From Myceligenerans indicum (GTDB lineage Bacteria; Actinomycetota; Actinomycetes; Actinomycetales; Cellulomonadaceae): 64,000 nt of DNA. The translations under genes and the position numbers were made by a program. Below are positions 18,483 to 26,452 of the stretch, piece by piece; position 1 is the first letter of the stretch; every line of letters starts with the position of its first letter. The notes under the pieces are model-generated. The model searched no databases. It was given only the letters and a program-made list of their open reading frames with translations, and was not told the origin of the DNA. The stretch covers positions 1 through 64,000 of the forward strand of contig NZ_JABBYC010000002.1 of the NCBI RefSeq assembly GCF_016742955.1. The letters run 5' to 3'.

Positions 18483-19510
18483 CAGCTCGTCTCCTGTTTC
18501 CGGTCGGGTTCCGTCGTGCTGACACGGTGCTCCTGCGCCTGTGCGGCGTGTTCCTCCGGCGCGGGTGAAGGTGGTGTACCCAGCCAGGGCCCGTCGTCGG
18601 CGACGAACACGGACTCCCAGTCGTGCTTCATGCTGATGGTCGTCCAGCCCAGGCGCCGCGCCGTGGCGGTGACGGGCTCGGATGACGTGAACGACTCCGC
18701 CCGGCTCGCGTAGGCGAACTCCCGGTCCGGGTCGTCGTGGTCCAGCAGGAGGGCGAGGTGCGGGCCCGCGGCGGCCGCCGCCCATTCGAGGAGCTGCTGG
18801 TCCCCTGCCGAGTTCCCGGCTGCGAGCACCGGGGGCCTGCCGAGCTGCGTCTGGATGTTCGTGACCTTGGCTCCGCCCTCGTTGACGTCGCCCAGCACCC
18901 GGGCGCTGCGCCGGAGGGCGGGACGGCCGCTCGCGTCCTGACCCAGCTCGTAGCCGATCATGGTCCCGACCACCCGCTCGGGTGGCACCCCGTACAGCGC
19001 CTGGCTGATCGAGCGTACGAACTCCGTGCCGCCACCGGTCACCACGCCGACGGCGAAGCCGCGCTCGCGCAGAGCCCGGAGCAGTTCGAGCATCGGGGCG
19101 TAACGAGTCGAGGCCAGCCGGCGGTCCAGGGCCGGGTGCCTGCCGGAGCGGAGGAACGCACGCACCTCTCGCGTGAAGGCCCCCGGGTCCAGGCCCTCGA
19201 ACAGCCCGGCCAGCGCCAGCGCCACCCGTTCGAGCCCGAGCGCGCCCACCGCCGCGGCATCCTGGGTGAGCACGGCCCGGAACTCGTCCCGGTCGGCCAG
19301 CGCCGGGTCGTCCCGCACGCGGCGCCGCAGCGCGTCGACGAAGAACTGGTACTGCACGTAGGTCGGGCGTTCGCACCACAGCGTGCCGTCGTTGTCGAAG
19401 TAGGCGACCCGGTCCTCGCCCGGGATCGTCGCCGAGTCCCGGAGAAAGCCGAGCACGGCGTCCCGGGTGGGGCCGGGACGCCAGGACGGGAGCGGGTCGT
19501 CGGTGCTCAC
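18482..19510 (-). CDS. HAD-family phosphatase (phosphoserine-phosphatase-like)
   Basis: The 342-residue protein has HAD motif I YFDNDGTLW (D39 and D41 as nucleophile and acid), motif II VVTGGGTEF, motif III Lys in the KVTNIQ region, and motif IV GNSAGDQQLLEW. It probably removes phosphate from an unknown small molecule. The GTG start at 19510 overlaps the FGE stop (GTGA). A Pro/Glu-rich C-terminal tail of about 30 residues follows the fold. Similar HADs sit beside sulfatase-FGE pairs in other actinobacteria (from memory). Confidence 0.8.
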   Translation of the reverse strand: MSTDDPLPSWRPGPTRDAVLGFLRDSATIPGEDRVAYFDNDGTLWCERPTYVQYQFFVDALRRRVRDDPALADRDEFRAVLTQDAAAVGALGLERVALALAGLFEGLDPGAFTREVRAFLRSGRHPALDRRLASTRYAPMLELLRALRERGFAVGVVTGGGTEFVRSISQALYGVPPERVVGTMIGYELGQDASGRPALRRSARVLGDVNEGGAKVTNIQTQLGRPPVLAAGNSAGDQQLLEWAAAAAGPHLALLLDHDDPDREFAYASRAESFTSSEPVTATARRLGWTTISMKHDWESVFVADDGPWLGTPPSPAPEEHAAQAQEHRVSTTEPDRKQETS

Positions 19511-20514
19511 GGGACCATTCCCAGGAGCGTGGCGCTGGGCGGCACGTCGGGGGCGGCGTCGATGTGCGCGCAGCGGAACCCGACGTGGCTCATCCCGGTG
19601 TCGACGGCCTGGGGCCGGCGTGCCGCCGGGCGGTAGCGCAGGCAGTAGGTGTCGGCGCAGAGGAAGGATCCGCCCTTGATGACCTTGCGCGGTACGGCGA
19701 ACTGCAGCTGGCGCGGATCCCTGCTGGCGCCGGCGTCGCCGCCGCGGGGGTTCACGGGCACGCAGCACGGTTCGGGTGCGGCGTCGGGATGGCGGTCGGT
19801 CCACCAGTCGTCGGTCCACTCCCAGACGTTGCCCGCCATGTCGTGCAGGCCGTAGCCGTTCGGCGGGAAGGAGCCGACGGGCGCGGTGCGCAGCCATCCG
19901 GACTCCCCGGTGGACCGCCACGGGAAGTCGGGGCCGTCCCAGGTGTTGGCCAGGATCTCACCTGGGCGCCCGGGATCGTCGCCCCAGGTGAAGACCGCCG
20001 CGTCGAGTCCTCCCCGAGCCGCGTACTCCCACTGGGCCTCGGTCGGCAGGACGGCGCCCGCCCAGTCGGCATACGCCTGGGCGTCCTCGTGGGCGACCTG
20101 GACCACGGGATGGTCGCCGCGGTCCTCGATCCCGGATCCGGGTCCTTCCGGGTGCCGCCACGACGCGCCCGGGACCCACGTCCACCACTGGCTGAGATGG
20201 CGCAGGTCGACGGGGCCGGGTGTCGGGGTGAACACCATGGACCCGGGGACGAGGTTCTCCGGGGGTGCCCCGGGGAAGAGTGCCGGGTCGAGCGGCCGCT
20301 CCGCGACCGTCACGTAGCCCGTGGCCGTGACGAAGGCGTCGAACCGCTCGTTCGTCACGGCGAACCGGTCGATCCGGAATCCGTCGACCCGCACCGGGTG
20401 CACGGGTGCTTCCTCCGGGTAGTGGTCGTCGGAGCCCATCCGGAACACTCCGCCGTCCAGGCGCACGGTCGCGGTGGTGTCCTCGGTGCGGGGGTCGCCG
20501 GTCCGCGTCGTCAT
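19507..20514 (-). CDS. Formylglycine-generating enzyme (sulfatase-modifying factor)
   Basis: This 335-residue copper oxidase converts the sulfatase active-site Cys to C-alpha-formylglycine. Its two active-site cysteines C286 and C291 lie in GSFLCADTYCLRYR with the 5-residue spacing of human FGE (C336/C341). Other family motifs are MGSDDHYPEEAPVHPV near the start and LPTEAQWEYAARGG and DMAGNVWEWTDDWW in the core. The ATG start overlaps the arylsulfatase stop (ATGA), so enzyme and substrate are made together. No signal peptide is seen, consistent with action in the cytoplasm. Confidence 0.95.
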   Translation of the reverse strand: MTTRTGDPRTEDTTATVRLDGGVFRMGSDDHYPEEAPVHPVRVDGFRIDRFAVTNERFDAFVTATGYVTVAERPLDPALFPGAPPENLVPGSMVFTPTPGPVDLRHLSQWWTWVPGASWRHPEGPGSGIEDRGDHPVVQVAHEDAQAYADWAGAVLPTEAQWEYAARGGLDAAVFTWGDDPGRPGEILANTWDGPDFPWRSTGESGWLRTAPVGSFPPNGYGLHDMAGNVWEWTDDWWTDRHPDAAPEPCCVPVNPRGGDAGASRDPRQLQFAVPRKVIKGGSFLCADTYCLRYRPAARRPQAVDTGMSHVGFRCAHIDAAPDVPPSATLLGMVP

Positions 20515-22010
20515 GCGCTGGCCACTCCCGCCTGGAGCTTGGCGGCCACCTGGTCGATGCTGAAGCTGGCCGGCTTCTGGCGGGCGGGGAACTCGACGAG
20601 GGACGTGAGCATCTGGGCCACGTACGCCTGGGCGGGCACGAGCAGCCAGGCGTGGTCCAGCATCCAGTCGAAATAGGTGTTGGAGGTGATGTCGGCCCGC
20701 TCGAACGGGTCCGTGCGCAGGTTGAAGATCTTCGGCACGCGCAGCTCCACGTAGGGCTCGATCCAGATGTCGAGGGTGCCGCGTGCGCGCTGTTCGAGGA
20801 AGACGAGTTTCCAGTTGTCGAAGCGCAGCGCGGTCAGGTCGCCGTCGTCGGACACGTAGAAGAAGTGCCGGCGTGGTGACTCGTCGCTCTCGCCGGTGAG
20901 GTAGGCGAGCTGGTCGTGGCCGTCCAGGTGGACCTTGTACCGGGTCCCGGCCAGCTGCGTGCCCTCGCGCAGCTTCTGCGCGATCGCGGGTTCGCCGGCG
21001 GCCGCGAGCAGGGTCACGAACCAGTCGGTGTGGCTGATCATCCCGTTCAGCACCGTCCCGGCGGGGATCCTGCCGGGCCAGCGCACCATGGCGGGCACGC
21101 GGTAGGCGCCTTCCCAGTTGGAGTTCTTCTCGTTGCGGAACGGCGTCATCCCGGCGTCGGGCCAGCTGTTCATGTGCGGGCCGTTGTCGGTGGAGTACAT
21201 GACGATCGTGTTCTCGGTGATGCCGAGCCGGTCGAGCTCGTCGAGCAGGGTGCCCACGAGGTCGTCGTGGTCGAGCATCGTGTCGTGGTACTCGGACTGC
21301 CAGCGGCCGGCCCGGCCTTTGCTCTCGGGCTTGCCGTGGGTGCGGAAGTGCATGTGCGTCGAGTTGAACCACAGGAAGAACGGCTGGTCCCCGGCTGCCT
21401 TGTCGCGCATGAACCCGACCGCGGCGTCCCGGAACTCCTCGTCGACGGTCCGCATCCGCTCCCGGGTCAGCGGCCCGGTGTCCTCCACCCGTTGCGTACC
21501 GTCGCCGTTCGCCCACGAGTGCAGCACTCCGCGGGGACCGAACCGCCTGCGGAAGTCGGGGAAGTCCCCCGGCGTCGGGTAGTCGTCCAGTTCCGGCTCC
21601 TCCTCGGCGTTGAGGTGGTAGAGGTTGCCGTAGAACTCGTCGAAGCCGTGCATGGTCGGCAGGAACTCGTCCCGGTCCCCGAGGTGGTTCTTGCCGAACT
21701 GGCCCGTGGCATACCCCTGCTCCTTGAGCGCCGTGGCGATCGTCGGGTCCTCGGCCTGGAGCCCCAGCTTGGCGCCGGGCATGCCGACCTTCGTGAGGCC
21801 GGTGCGGTAGGGGTTCTGGCCGGTGATGAAGGCCGCCCGCCCGGCGGTGCAGCTCTGTTCGCCGTAGTAGTCGGTGAAGCGTGCGCCCTCGTCGGCGATC
21901 CGGTCGATGTTCTCGGTGCGGTATCCCATCACGCCGTCGGAGTAGGCGCTGAGGTTGGCGATCCCGATGTCGTCGCCCCAGATGACGAGGATGTTCGGCT
22001 TGTCGGCCAC
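20511..22010 (-). CDS. Arylsulfatase (type I, formylglycine-dependent)
   Basis: The 499-residue type I sulfatase has the modification signature CTAGR (C54 becomes formylglycine), metal-binding WGDDIG near residue 12 and STDNGPHMNSW in the middle. The signature is the CxAxR variant rather than the more common CxPxR. No signal peptide is seen, so it is probably cytosolic. It is partnered with an FGE overlapping its stop. The sulfate ester cleaved is unknown. It lies third from the front of an approximately eight-gene minus-strand operon. Confidence 0.94.
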   Translation of the reverse strand: MADKPNILVIWGDDIGIANLSAYSDGVMGYRTENIDRIADEGARFTDYYGEQSCTAGRAAFITGQNPYRTGLTKVGMPGAKLGLQAEDPTIATALKEQGYATGQFGKNHLGDRDEFLPTMHGFDEFYGNLYHLNAEEEPELDDYPTPGDFPDFRRRFGPRGVLHSWANGDGTQRVEDTGPLTRERMRTVDEEFRDAAVGFMRDKAAGDQPFFLWFNSTHMHFRTHGKPESKGRAGRWQSEYHDTMLDHDDLVGTLLDELDRLGITENTIVMYSTDNGPHMNSWPDAGMTPFRNEKNSNWEGAYRVPAMVRWPGRIPAGTVLNGMISHTDWFVTLLAAAGEPAIAQKLREGTQLAGTRYKVHLDGHDQLAYLTGESDESPRRHFFYVSDDGDLTALRFDNWKLVFLEQRARGTLDIWIEPYVELRVPKIFNLRTDPFERADITSNTYFDWMLDHAWLLVPAQAYVAQMLTSLVEFPARQKPASFSIDQVAAKLQAGVASA

Positions 22011-22049
22011 GATGTCTCCTTCGGTGGGTGGTTGGCACGCGGGGCGGCG

Positions 22050-23414
22050 TCAGGACGGGTCGTCGCGGACGGTGGACGGGGGCCGGGCGAGGAGTTCGAT
22101 CACGATGACGAGCAGGCCGGCGGCCAGGGCGACGCCGATGACGAGGCCCGGGGTCGGACTCGAGGCGAGCAGCAGGACCAGCGCGGCGAGAGCGATGACC
22201 ACGGTGCGCGCGAAGCCTCGGTGCCCGGCGAGCCAGGCGCCGAACGGGCCGGAGGACACACCTCTCCCCTCGGCCCAGGTGCGGGTCGCGGCGAGGCCCT
22301 TGCCGAGGCCACCGCGCAGGCTCCGTGCCGAGGCGCCGGCCCCGCCGAGGTAGGCCGCGAGCGCGACGACGAGGCCGAGCACCCCCACGGTGCGCAAGGT
22401 GGCGCGCAGGAACGTGGCCACCTGGTCGAAGGCGACCTCGGCGGCGTCCAGCCGGGCGACCTGTCCGCCGAGCGCGTCGAGGTACAGGCCGCGGGCGACC
22501 GCGAGGGCGGCGGCCAGGACGAGCATCGCCGCCACGAGCGTGAGGGCGGCGACCAGCAGGGCGCGCAGGTGGTGCACCGCGACGACGACGCCGGCGCCCA
22601 GCAGCACGAGGACGATCCAGGGCAGCCAGGTCCCCAGCGCCACCACCTGGGCGTAGCGGTTGCGCAGCTCGACGAGCTGGGTGGTCTGCACGATCGTGAA
22701 CGTGGCGTCGATCGTGGGCAGGTTGTCCGCGAGGCCGAAGCCGCGCTCGACGAGGCGTTGCTTGAGCAGGTCGATCAGGCCGGCGAGCTGGATCGTGAGC
22801 TGGCCCTCCTCGCCGACCTGGAGGACGTCGCCCCCGCTCCCCCGCATGGCGGCGATGAACTGCTCGTGCGCGACACGGTTGGCCTGGTCCCACGCGGACC
22901 GGAACCCGTCGCTCTGCACGAGGCGGTCGGCGGTCTGGCGGACGAACGACTCTACTCCGCTGGTCAGCGGAGCCTTGAGGGTGGTGAGTGCGGTTGCCGC
23001 ACGGGGCGGCAGGTCCCGGTCGGTGAGCCCGTCCACGACGCCGTCCACGACGGCGTCCACGTCGATCCGCTCCATCACGGCCTCGGTCAGCCTGCCGGCG
23101 ACGGCAGACTGCACGGCTGGGTCGTCCGCCAGGGGCGCGACGGTCGCGACGTACCGGTCGGTGTCGGTCAGTGTCCGCTCCGCCCAGGCCGAGACGACGG
23201 CGGCCGGGGCCAGGATCGCGCCGAGGGCGATCAGGATCACGGCGGCCGATGCCCGTGAGCGGTGGCGGACCGGACCGCGGGGGGAGTCCTGGGGCGCGGC
23301 GGGCGTCTCGCCGAGGCGCTGCCGGAGCCGGTCGTTCTCCCGTTCCAGTGCTGCCAGACGAGCGGCGACATCGGGTGGCACACCCCCCGCGGCCGCTGCG
23401 GCCTCCTCGTTCAT
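22050..23414 (-). CDS. Multi-spanning membrane protein with coiled-coil N-terminus
   Basis: 454 residues. A short coiled coil (residues 15-35, LAALERENDRLRQRLGE) is followed by one membrane segment near 55-75, an extracytoplasmic region of about 200 residues (TLTDTDRYVATVAPLADDPA), and five or six further segments to the C-terminus. Actinobacteria carry many such proteins of unknown function near stress genes. It starts 39 bases upstream of the arylsulfatase gene and is the likely first gene of that operon. Confidence 0.75.
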   Translation of the reverse strand: MNEEAAAAAGGVPPDVAARLAALERENDRLRQRLGETPAAPQDSPRGPVRHRSRASAAVILIALGAILAPAAVVSAWAERTLTDTDRYVATVAPLADDPAVQSAVAGRLTEAVMERIDVDAVVDGVVDGLTDRDLPPRAATALTTLKAPLTSGVESFVRQTADRLVQSDGFRSAWDQANRVAHEQFIAAMRGSGGDVLQVGEEGQLTIQLAGLIDLLKQRLVERGFGLADNLPTIDATFTIVQTTQLVELRNRYAQVVALGTWLPWIVLVLLGAGVVVAVHHLRALLVAALTLVAAMLVLAAALAVARGLYLDALGGQVARLDAAEVAFDQVATFLRATLRTVGVLGLVVALAAYLGGAGASARSLRGGLGKGLAATRTWAEGRGVSSGPFGAWLAGHRGFARTVVIALAALVLLLASSPTPGLVIGVALAAGLLVIVIELLARPPSTVRDDPS

Positions 23415-23484
23415 GACATCCCTGCCTCTCCGTGCCCACCGGCCGCGTCCGTGCGCCGTTCACCGGGCGGCATGCGGCACGCCC

Positions 23485-23531
23485 GGTGGGCACGGTCCGG
23501 TGGGCACGGTCCGGTGGGCACGGTCCGGTGG
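23485..23531. repeat. Three-copy 14-bp tandem repeat in the operon leader
   Basis: Unit GGTGGGCACGGTCC at 23485, 23499 and 23513, followed by a partial fourth copy (GGTGG). It lies between the SHOCT gene and the next gene on the same strand, 70 bases upstream of the latter's start. It may vary in copy number or bind a regulator. Confidence 0.85.
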
Positions 23532-23547
23532 CCGGCTGAAGCCGGCC
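23530..23547 (-). terminator. Hairpin immediately after the PLDN-SHOCT gene
   Basis: GGCCGGCT, loop GA, AGCCGGCC: an 8-bp perfect stem abutting the stop codon (on the minus strand) of the 23549-23923 gene. There is no T-tract. It may terminate that transcript or only stabilise it. Confidence 0.55.
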
Positions 23548-23548
23548 C

Positions 23549-23923
23549 TCAGACCATCGCCTTCGCCTTGAGCCTCTCGAACTCGGCCTGGGTGATGGCG
23601 CCGCTGTCGAGGAGCGCCTTCGCACCTGCGATCTGGTCGGCCGGGGACGCCGTGGCGACGTCACGGATGTAGCTCTCGGTCTCCCGGCGTGCCTCGACCA
23701 CGGCCTCGGCCTGCCGGTGCCCCATTCCCCGGCCGCGCGAGATGAGGTAGACGAGCGACGTGAGCAGCGGCACGAGGAGGAGGAAGAGGATCCACAGCGC
23801 CTTCCACCATCCCGAGAGTTCCTTGTCGCGGAAAAGATCCACGACGATCTGGAACAGCACCAAAAGATAGGCCACGAAGAAGAATGCGTAGATCATCAAC
23901 CAGAAGAAATCCCAGAAGTCCAT
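23549..23923 (-). CDS. Membrane protein with PLDc-N-like segment and SHOCT domain
   Basis: The 124-residue protein has two strongly hydrophobic segments (MIYAFFFVAYLLVLFQIVV; WKALWILFLLLVPLLTSLVY), the pattern of cardiolipin-synthase N-terminal domains, then a linker and a C-terminal SHOCT motif (AKALLDSGAITQAEFERLKA). It is the second SHOCT protein in the neighbourhood, which suggests the two may interact. The start has weak ribosome pairing and a possible -10 (TAGGGC) 5 bases upstream. Confidence 0.8.
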   Translation of the reverse strand: MDFWDFFWLMIYAFFFVAYLLVLFQIVVDLFRDKELSGWWKALWILFLLLVPLLTSLVYLISRGRGMGHRQAEAVVEARRETESYIRDVATASPADQIAGAKALLDSGAITQAEFERLKAKAMV

Positions 23924-24119
23924 GATCAGCCCTACTCTCGACGGTCCTCACATGATGTGCGGCGCCCGTGAACGCGCCGGAATTCGAAAGTACCCCGGTG
24001 CCGGGCTCACCGCCCGGCGAACTCGTCGGGTGCCGCCGCACGCGGGAATCAGGGGGTCGGGCCGGCCGCGGGCGGAGGCCGGCCGCGCAGCCGGGCGACC
24101 CCATGCCCTATGCTGATCA

Positions 24120-24132
24120 CTAGCCTGGCTAG
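24120..24132. promoter_or_regulatory. Palindromic operator at the MMPL promoter
   Basis: CTAGCC-T-GGCTAG, a perfect 6-bp inverted repeat with a 1-base centre. A -10-like TATGCT at 24109-24114 places the transcription start inside the palindrome, so a bound repressor would block initiation. No TetR or MarR gene is adjacent; the regulator would be encoded elsewhere. Confidence 0.6.
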
Positions 24133-24139
24133 CTAAATC

Positions 24140-24166
24140 GGTGACCGGCGTGATCCTCCGGTCACC
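24140..24166. promoter_or_regulatory. 9-bp inverted repeat in the MMPL leader
   Basis: GGTGACCGG-N9-CCGGTCACC, perfect arms in the 5' leader, ending 24 bases before the start codon. It is either a second operator or an RNA hairpin next to the ribosome site (GAGGAA). Confidence 0.5.
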
Positions 24167-24190
24167 ACGCCCCTGACCACGAGGAACCCC

Positions 24191-26398
24191 ATGTCTCCCC
24201 AGCACACCGGTACCGGCCGGCTCGCCCCGACGACGCCCGGCGCCGGTTCGGAACCACCGACCACCCGCGTGCCACGGTGGCTCCGCGTGACCCTGCCCGC
24301 GACGCTCATCCTGATCTGGCTCGCCGGCGCGGCCGTCGGCGGGCCCTTCTTCGGCCGCATCGACGAGGTGTCGTCGAACGACCGCACCGCCTACCTCCCC
24401 ACCACCGCCGAGGCCACACAGGTCCAGGAGCTCCTTCCCGGCTTCACCGAGGGCGACGCGATCCCCGCCGTCATCGTCTTCACCGCCCCGGCCGGCCTCA
24501 CCGACGGCGACGTGGCCGCCATCGACGGCGGCCTCGCCGCCGCGCAGAGCCTGGACGCCGTGGACGGCACCGTCTCCCCCGCGATCGTCTCCGACGACGG
24601 GGACGCCGCCCAGGCGTTCGTACCGCTGTCCGGGTCCGCCGACATCGCCGAGGCCACGACCGAGCTGCGCGACACCCTGACCCGCGCGGCTCCCGGTGAC
24701 GTCCAGGTCGCGATCACCGGTCCGGCCGGCTTCGCGAGCGACCTGACCGGGGCGTTCGCCGGCATCGACGGACTGCTGCTCGGCGTCGCGCTGACCGCGG
24801 TGCTGGTCATCCTGGTGATCGTCTACCGGTCCCTGCTGCTGCCGCTCACCGTGCTCGCCACCAGCCTGTTCGCTCTCTGCGTCGCCCTGCTGACGATCTG
24901 GCAGCTCGCGAACACGGGCGTCCTCCTGCTCAGCGGGCAGACCCAGGGCATCCTGTTCATCCTCGTCATCGGGGCGGCCACCGACTACGCACTGCTGTAC
25001 GTGGCCCGCTACCGCGACGAACTCGTGCACACCCCGGACCGGTGGACCGCCACCCGGCGCGCCCTGCGCGGAGCGTTCGAACCGATCCTCGCCTCGGGCA
25101 GCACCGTCATCGCCGGCCTGCTGTGCCTGCTGCTCAGCGATCTGCGGTCGAACAGCACGCTCGGCCCGGTCGCCGCCATCGGGATCGCGTTCGCCATGCT
25201 CGCCGCGCTCACCCTCCTGCCCGCGATCCTGCTCGCCCTCGGCCGGGCGGCGTTCTGGCCGCGGATCCCCCGGCACGACCCCGGCGCCGCACCCGCCGGC
25301 GCCGCCGACCGCAGCCTGTGGGGACGCGTCGCCGGGGCGGTCCGCACCCGGCCACGGACCGTCTGGGTCACCACGGCCGCCGTCCTCGCCCTCGGCTGCC
25401 TCGGCATCACCCAGCTCCAGGCCTCGGGCGTACCCCAGTCCGAACTCGTCCTCGGCAGCTCCGAGGCCCGCACCGGACAGGACCGCCTCGCCGAGCACTT
25501 CCCCGCGGGCTCCGGCAGCCCCGTCCACGTCGTCGCCCCCGAGGCCGAGCTGCAGGAGGCTGCCGACGTCCTGCTCGAGGACGACGGGATCGCCGCCGTG
25601 TCGGTCACCGCCGACACCCCCAGCTCGACCGCTCCCGTCACCACCGACGGCATCGGCGCGTTCGGCCCGCCCGGAACCCCGGCACCCGAACCCGTGGTCT
25701 CCGACGGCGCGGTCCTGCTCCAGGGCACCCTCACCGACGCCGCCGACTCGGCAGCCGCCGAGGAGACCATCCGCGACCTGCGCGACACGTACGCCACCGC
25801 CCTGCCCGGCGTGCTCGTGGGCGGCGAGTCCGCCACCGATCTCGACACCAACGACGCCTCGATCCGCGACCGCACCCTCATCGTGCCGGTGGTCCTGGCC
25901 GTCATCCTGCTGATCCTCATGCTCCTGCTGCGCGCCGTCCTCGCCCCCGTCCTGCTCACCCTCACCACGGTCCTGTCCTTCGGCACCGCGATGGGCGTGG
26001 CCGGCGTCGTGTTCGACCACGTCCTCGGATTCCCGGGCGCCGACCCCGCCGTCCCCCTGTTCGGCTTCGTCTTCCTCGTCGCCCTCGGCATCGACTACAA
26101 CATCTTCCTCATGACCCGCGTCCGTGAGGAGTCACTCGTCCACGGCACCCGCGAGGGCGTGCTGCGCGGCCTGCGGCTCACCGGAGGCATCATCACGTCC
26201 GCCGGACTCGTGCTCGCCGCCACCTTCACGGCGCTCGCCGTGATCCCGGTGCTCTTCCTGGCGCAGATCGCGTTCATCGTCGCGTTCGGCGTGCTGCTGG
26301 ACACGTTCGTCGTGCGCTCCCTGCTCGTGCCGGCGCTGTCCTACGACGTCGGCCGTGCGATCTGGTGGCCCTCCCGCCTCGCCCGGGGCCGCGCCTGA
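24191..26398 (+). CDS. MMPL-family RND exporter
   Basis: 735 residues with two RND halves: one N-terminal membrane segment, an extracytoplasmic domain, five segments (VALTAVLVILVIVYRSLLLP; GAATDYALLYVARYRDEL), then the same again (LGIDYNIFLMTRVREESLVH). The paired (A/G)xDYxxxL motifs carry the proton-relay Asp of the MMPL family. Such proteins export lipids or drugs. The gene stands alone behind a palindromic operator, so it is likely a regulated efflux or lipid-export gene. Confidence 0.93.
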   Translation: MSPQHTGTGRLAPTTPGAGSEPPTTRVPRWLRVTLPATLILIWLAGAAVGGPFFGRIDEVSSNDRTAYLPTTAEATQVQELLPGFTEGDAIPAVIVFTAPAGLTDGDVAAIDGGLAAAQSLDAVDGTVSPAIVSDDGDAAQAFVPLSGSADIAEATTELRDTLTRAAPGDVQVAITGPAGFASDLTGAFAGIDGLLLGVALTAVLVILVIVYRSLLLPLTVLATSLFALCVALLTIWQLANTGVLLLSGQTQGILFILVIGAATDYALLYVARYRDELVHTPDRWTATRRALRGAFEPILASGSTVIAGLLCLLLSDLRSNSTLGPVAAIGIAFAMLAALTLLPAILLALGRAAFWPRIPRHDPGAAPAGAADRSLWGRVAGAVRTRPRTVWVTTAAVLALGCLGITQLQASGVPQSELVLGSSEARTGQDRLAEHFPAGSGSPVHVVAPEAELQEAADVLLEDDGIAAVSVTADTPSSTAPVTTDGIGAFGPPGTPAPEPVVSDGAVLLQGTLTDAADSAAAEETIRDLRDTYATALPGVLVGGESATDLDTNDASIRDRTLIVPVVLAVILLILMLLLRAVLAPVLLTLTTVLSFGTAMGVAGVVFDHVLGFPGADPAVPLFGFVFLVALGIDYNIFLMTRVREESLVHGTREGVLRGLRLTGGIITSAGLVLAATFTALAVIPVLFLAQIAFIVAFGVLLDTFVVRSLLVPALSYDVGRAIWWPSRLARGRA

Positions 26399-26452
26399 GC
26401 CGTCGGCTGCCGAGCCGCAGTCTCCCGGGCCCGTGGTCGGCGTTCCGCGGGG

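Noticed and set aside
20916..23258. 780-codon plus-strand frame
   Set aside because: Antisense to the arylsulfatase and membrane-protein genes, low-complexity and without domains.
19507..23664. Very long minus-strand frame of about 1385 codons
   Set aside because: Only its 3' part (FGE) is real. The rest is an out-of-frame shadow over the arylsulfatase and membrane protein, with Arg/Pro-rich sequence.
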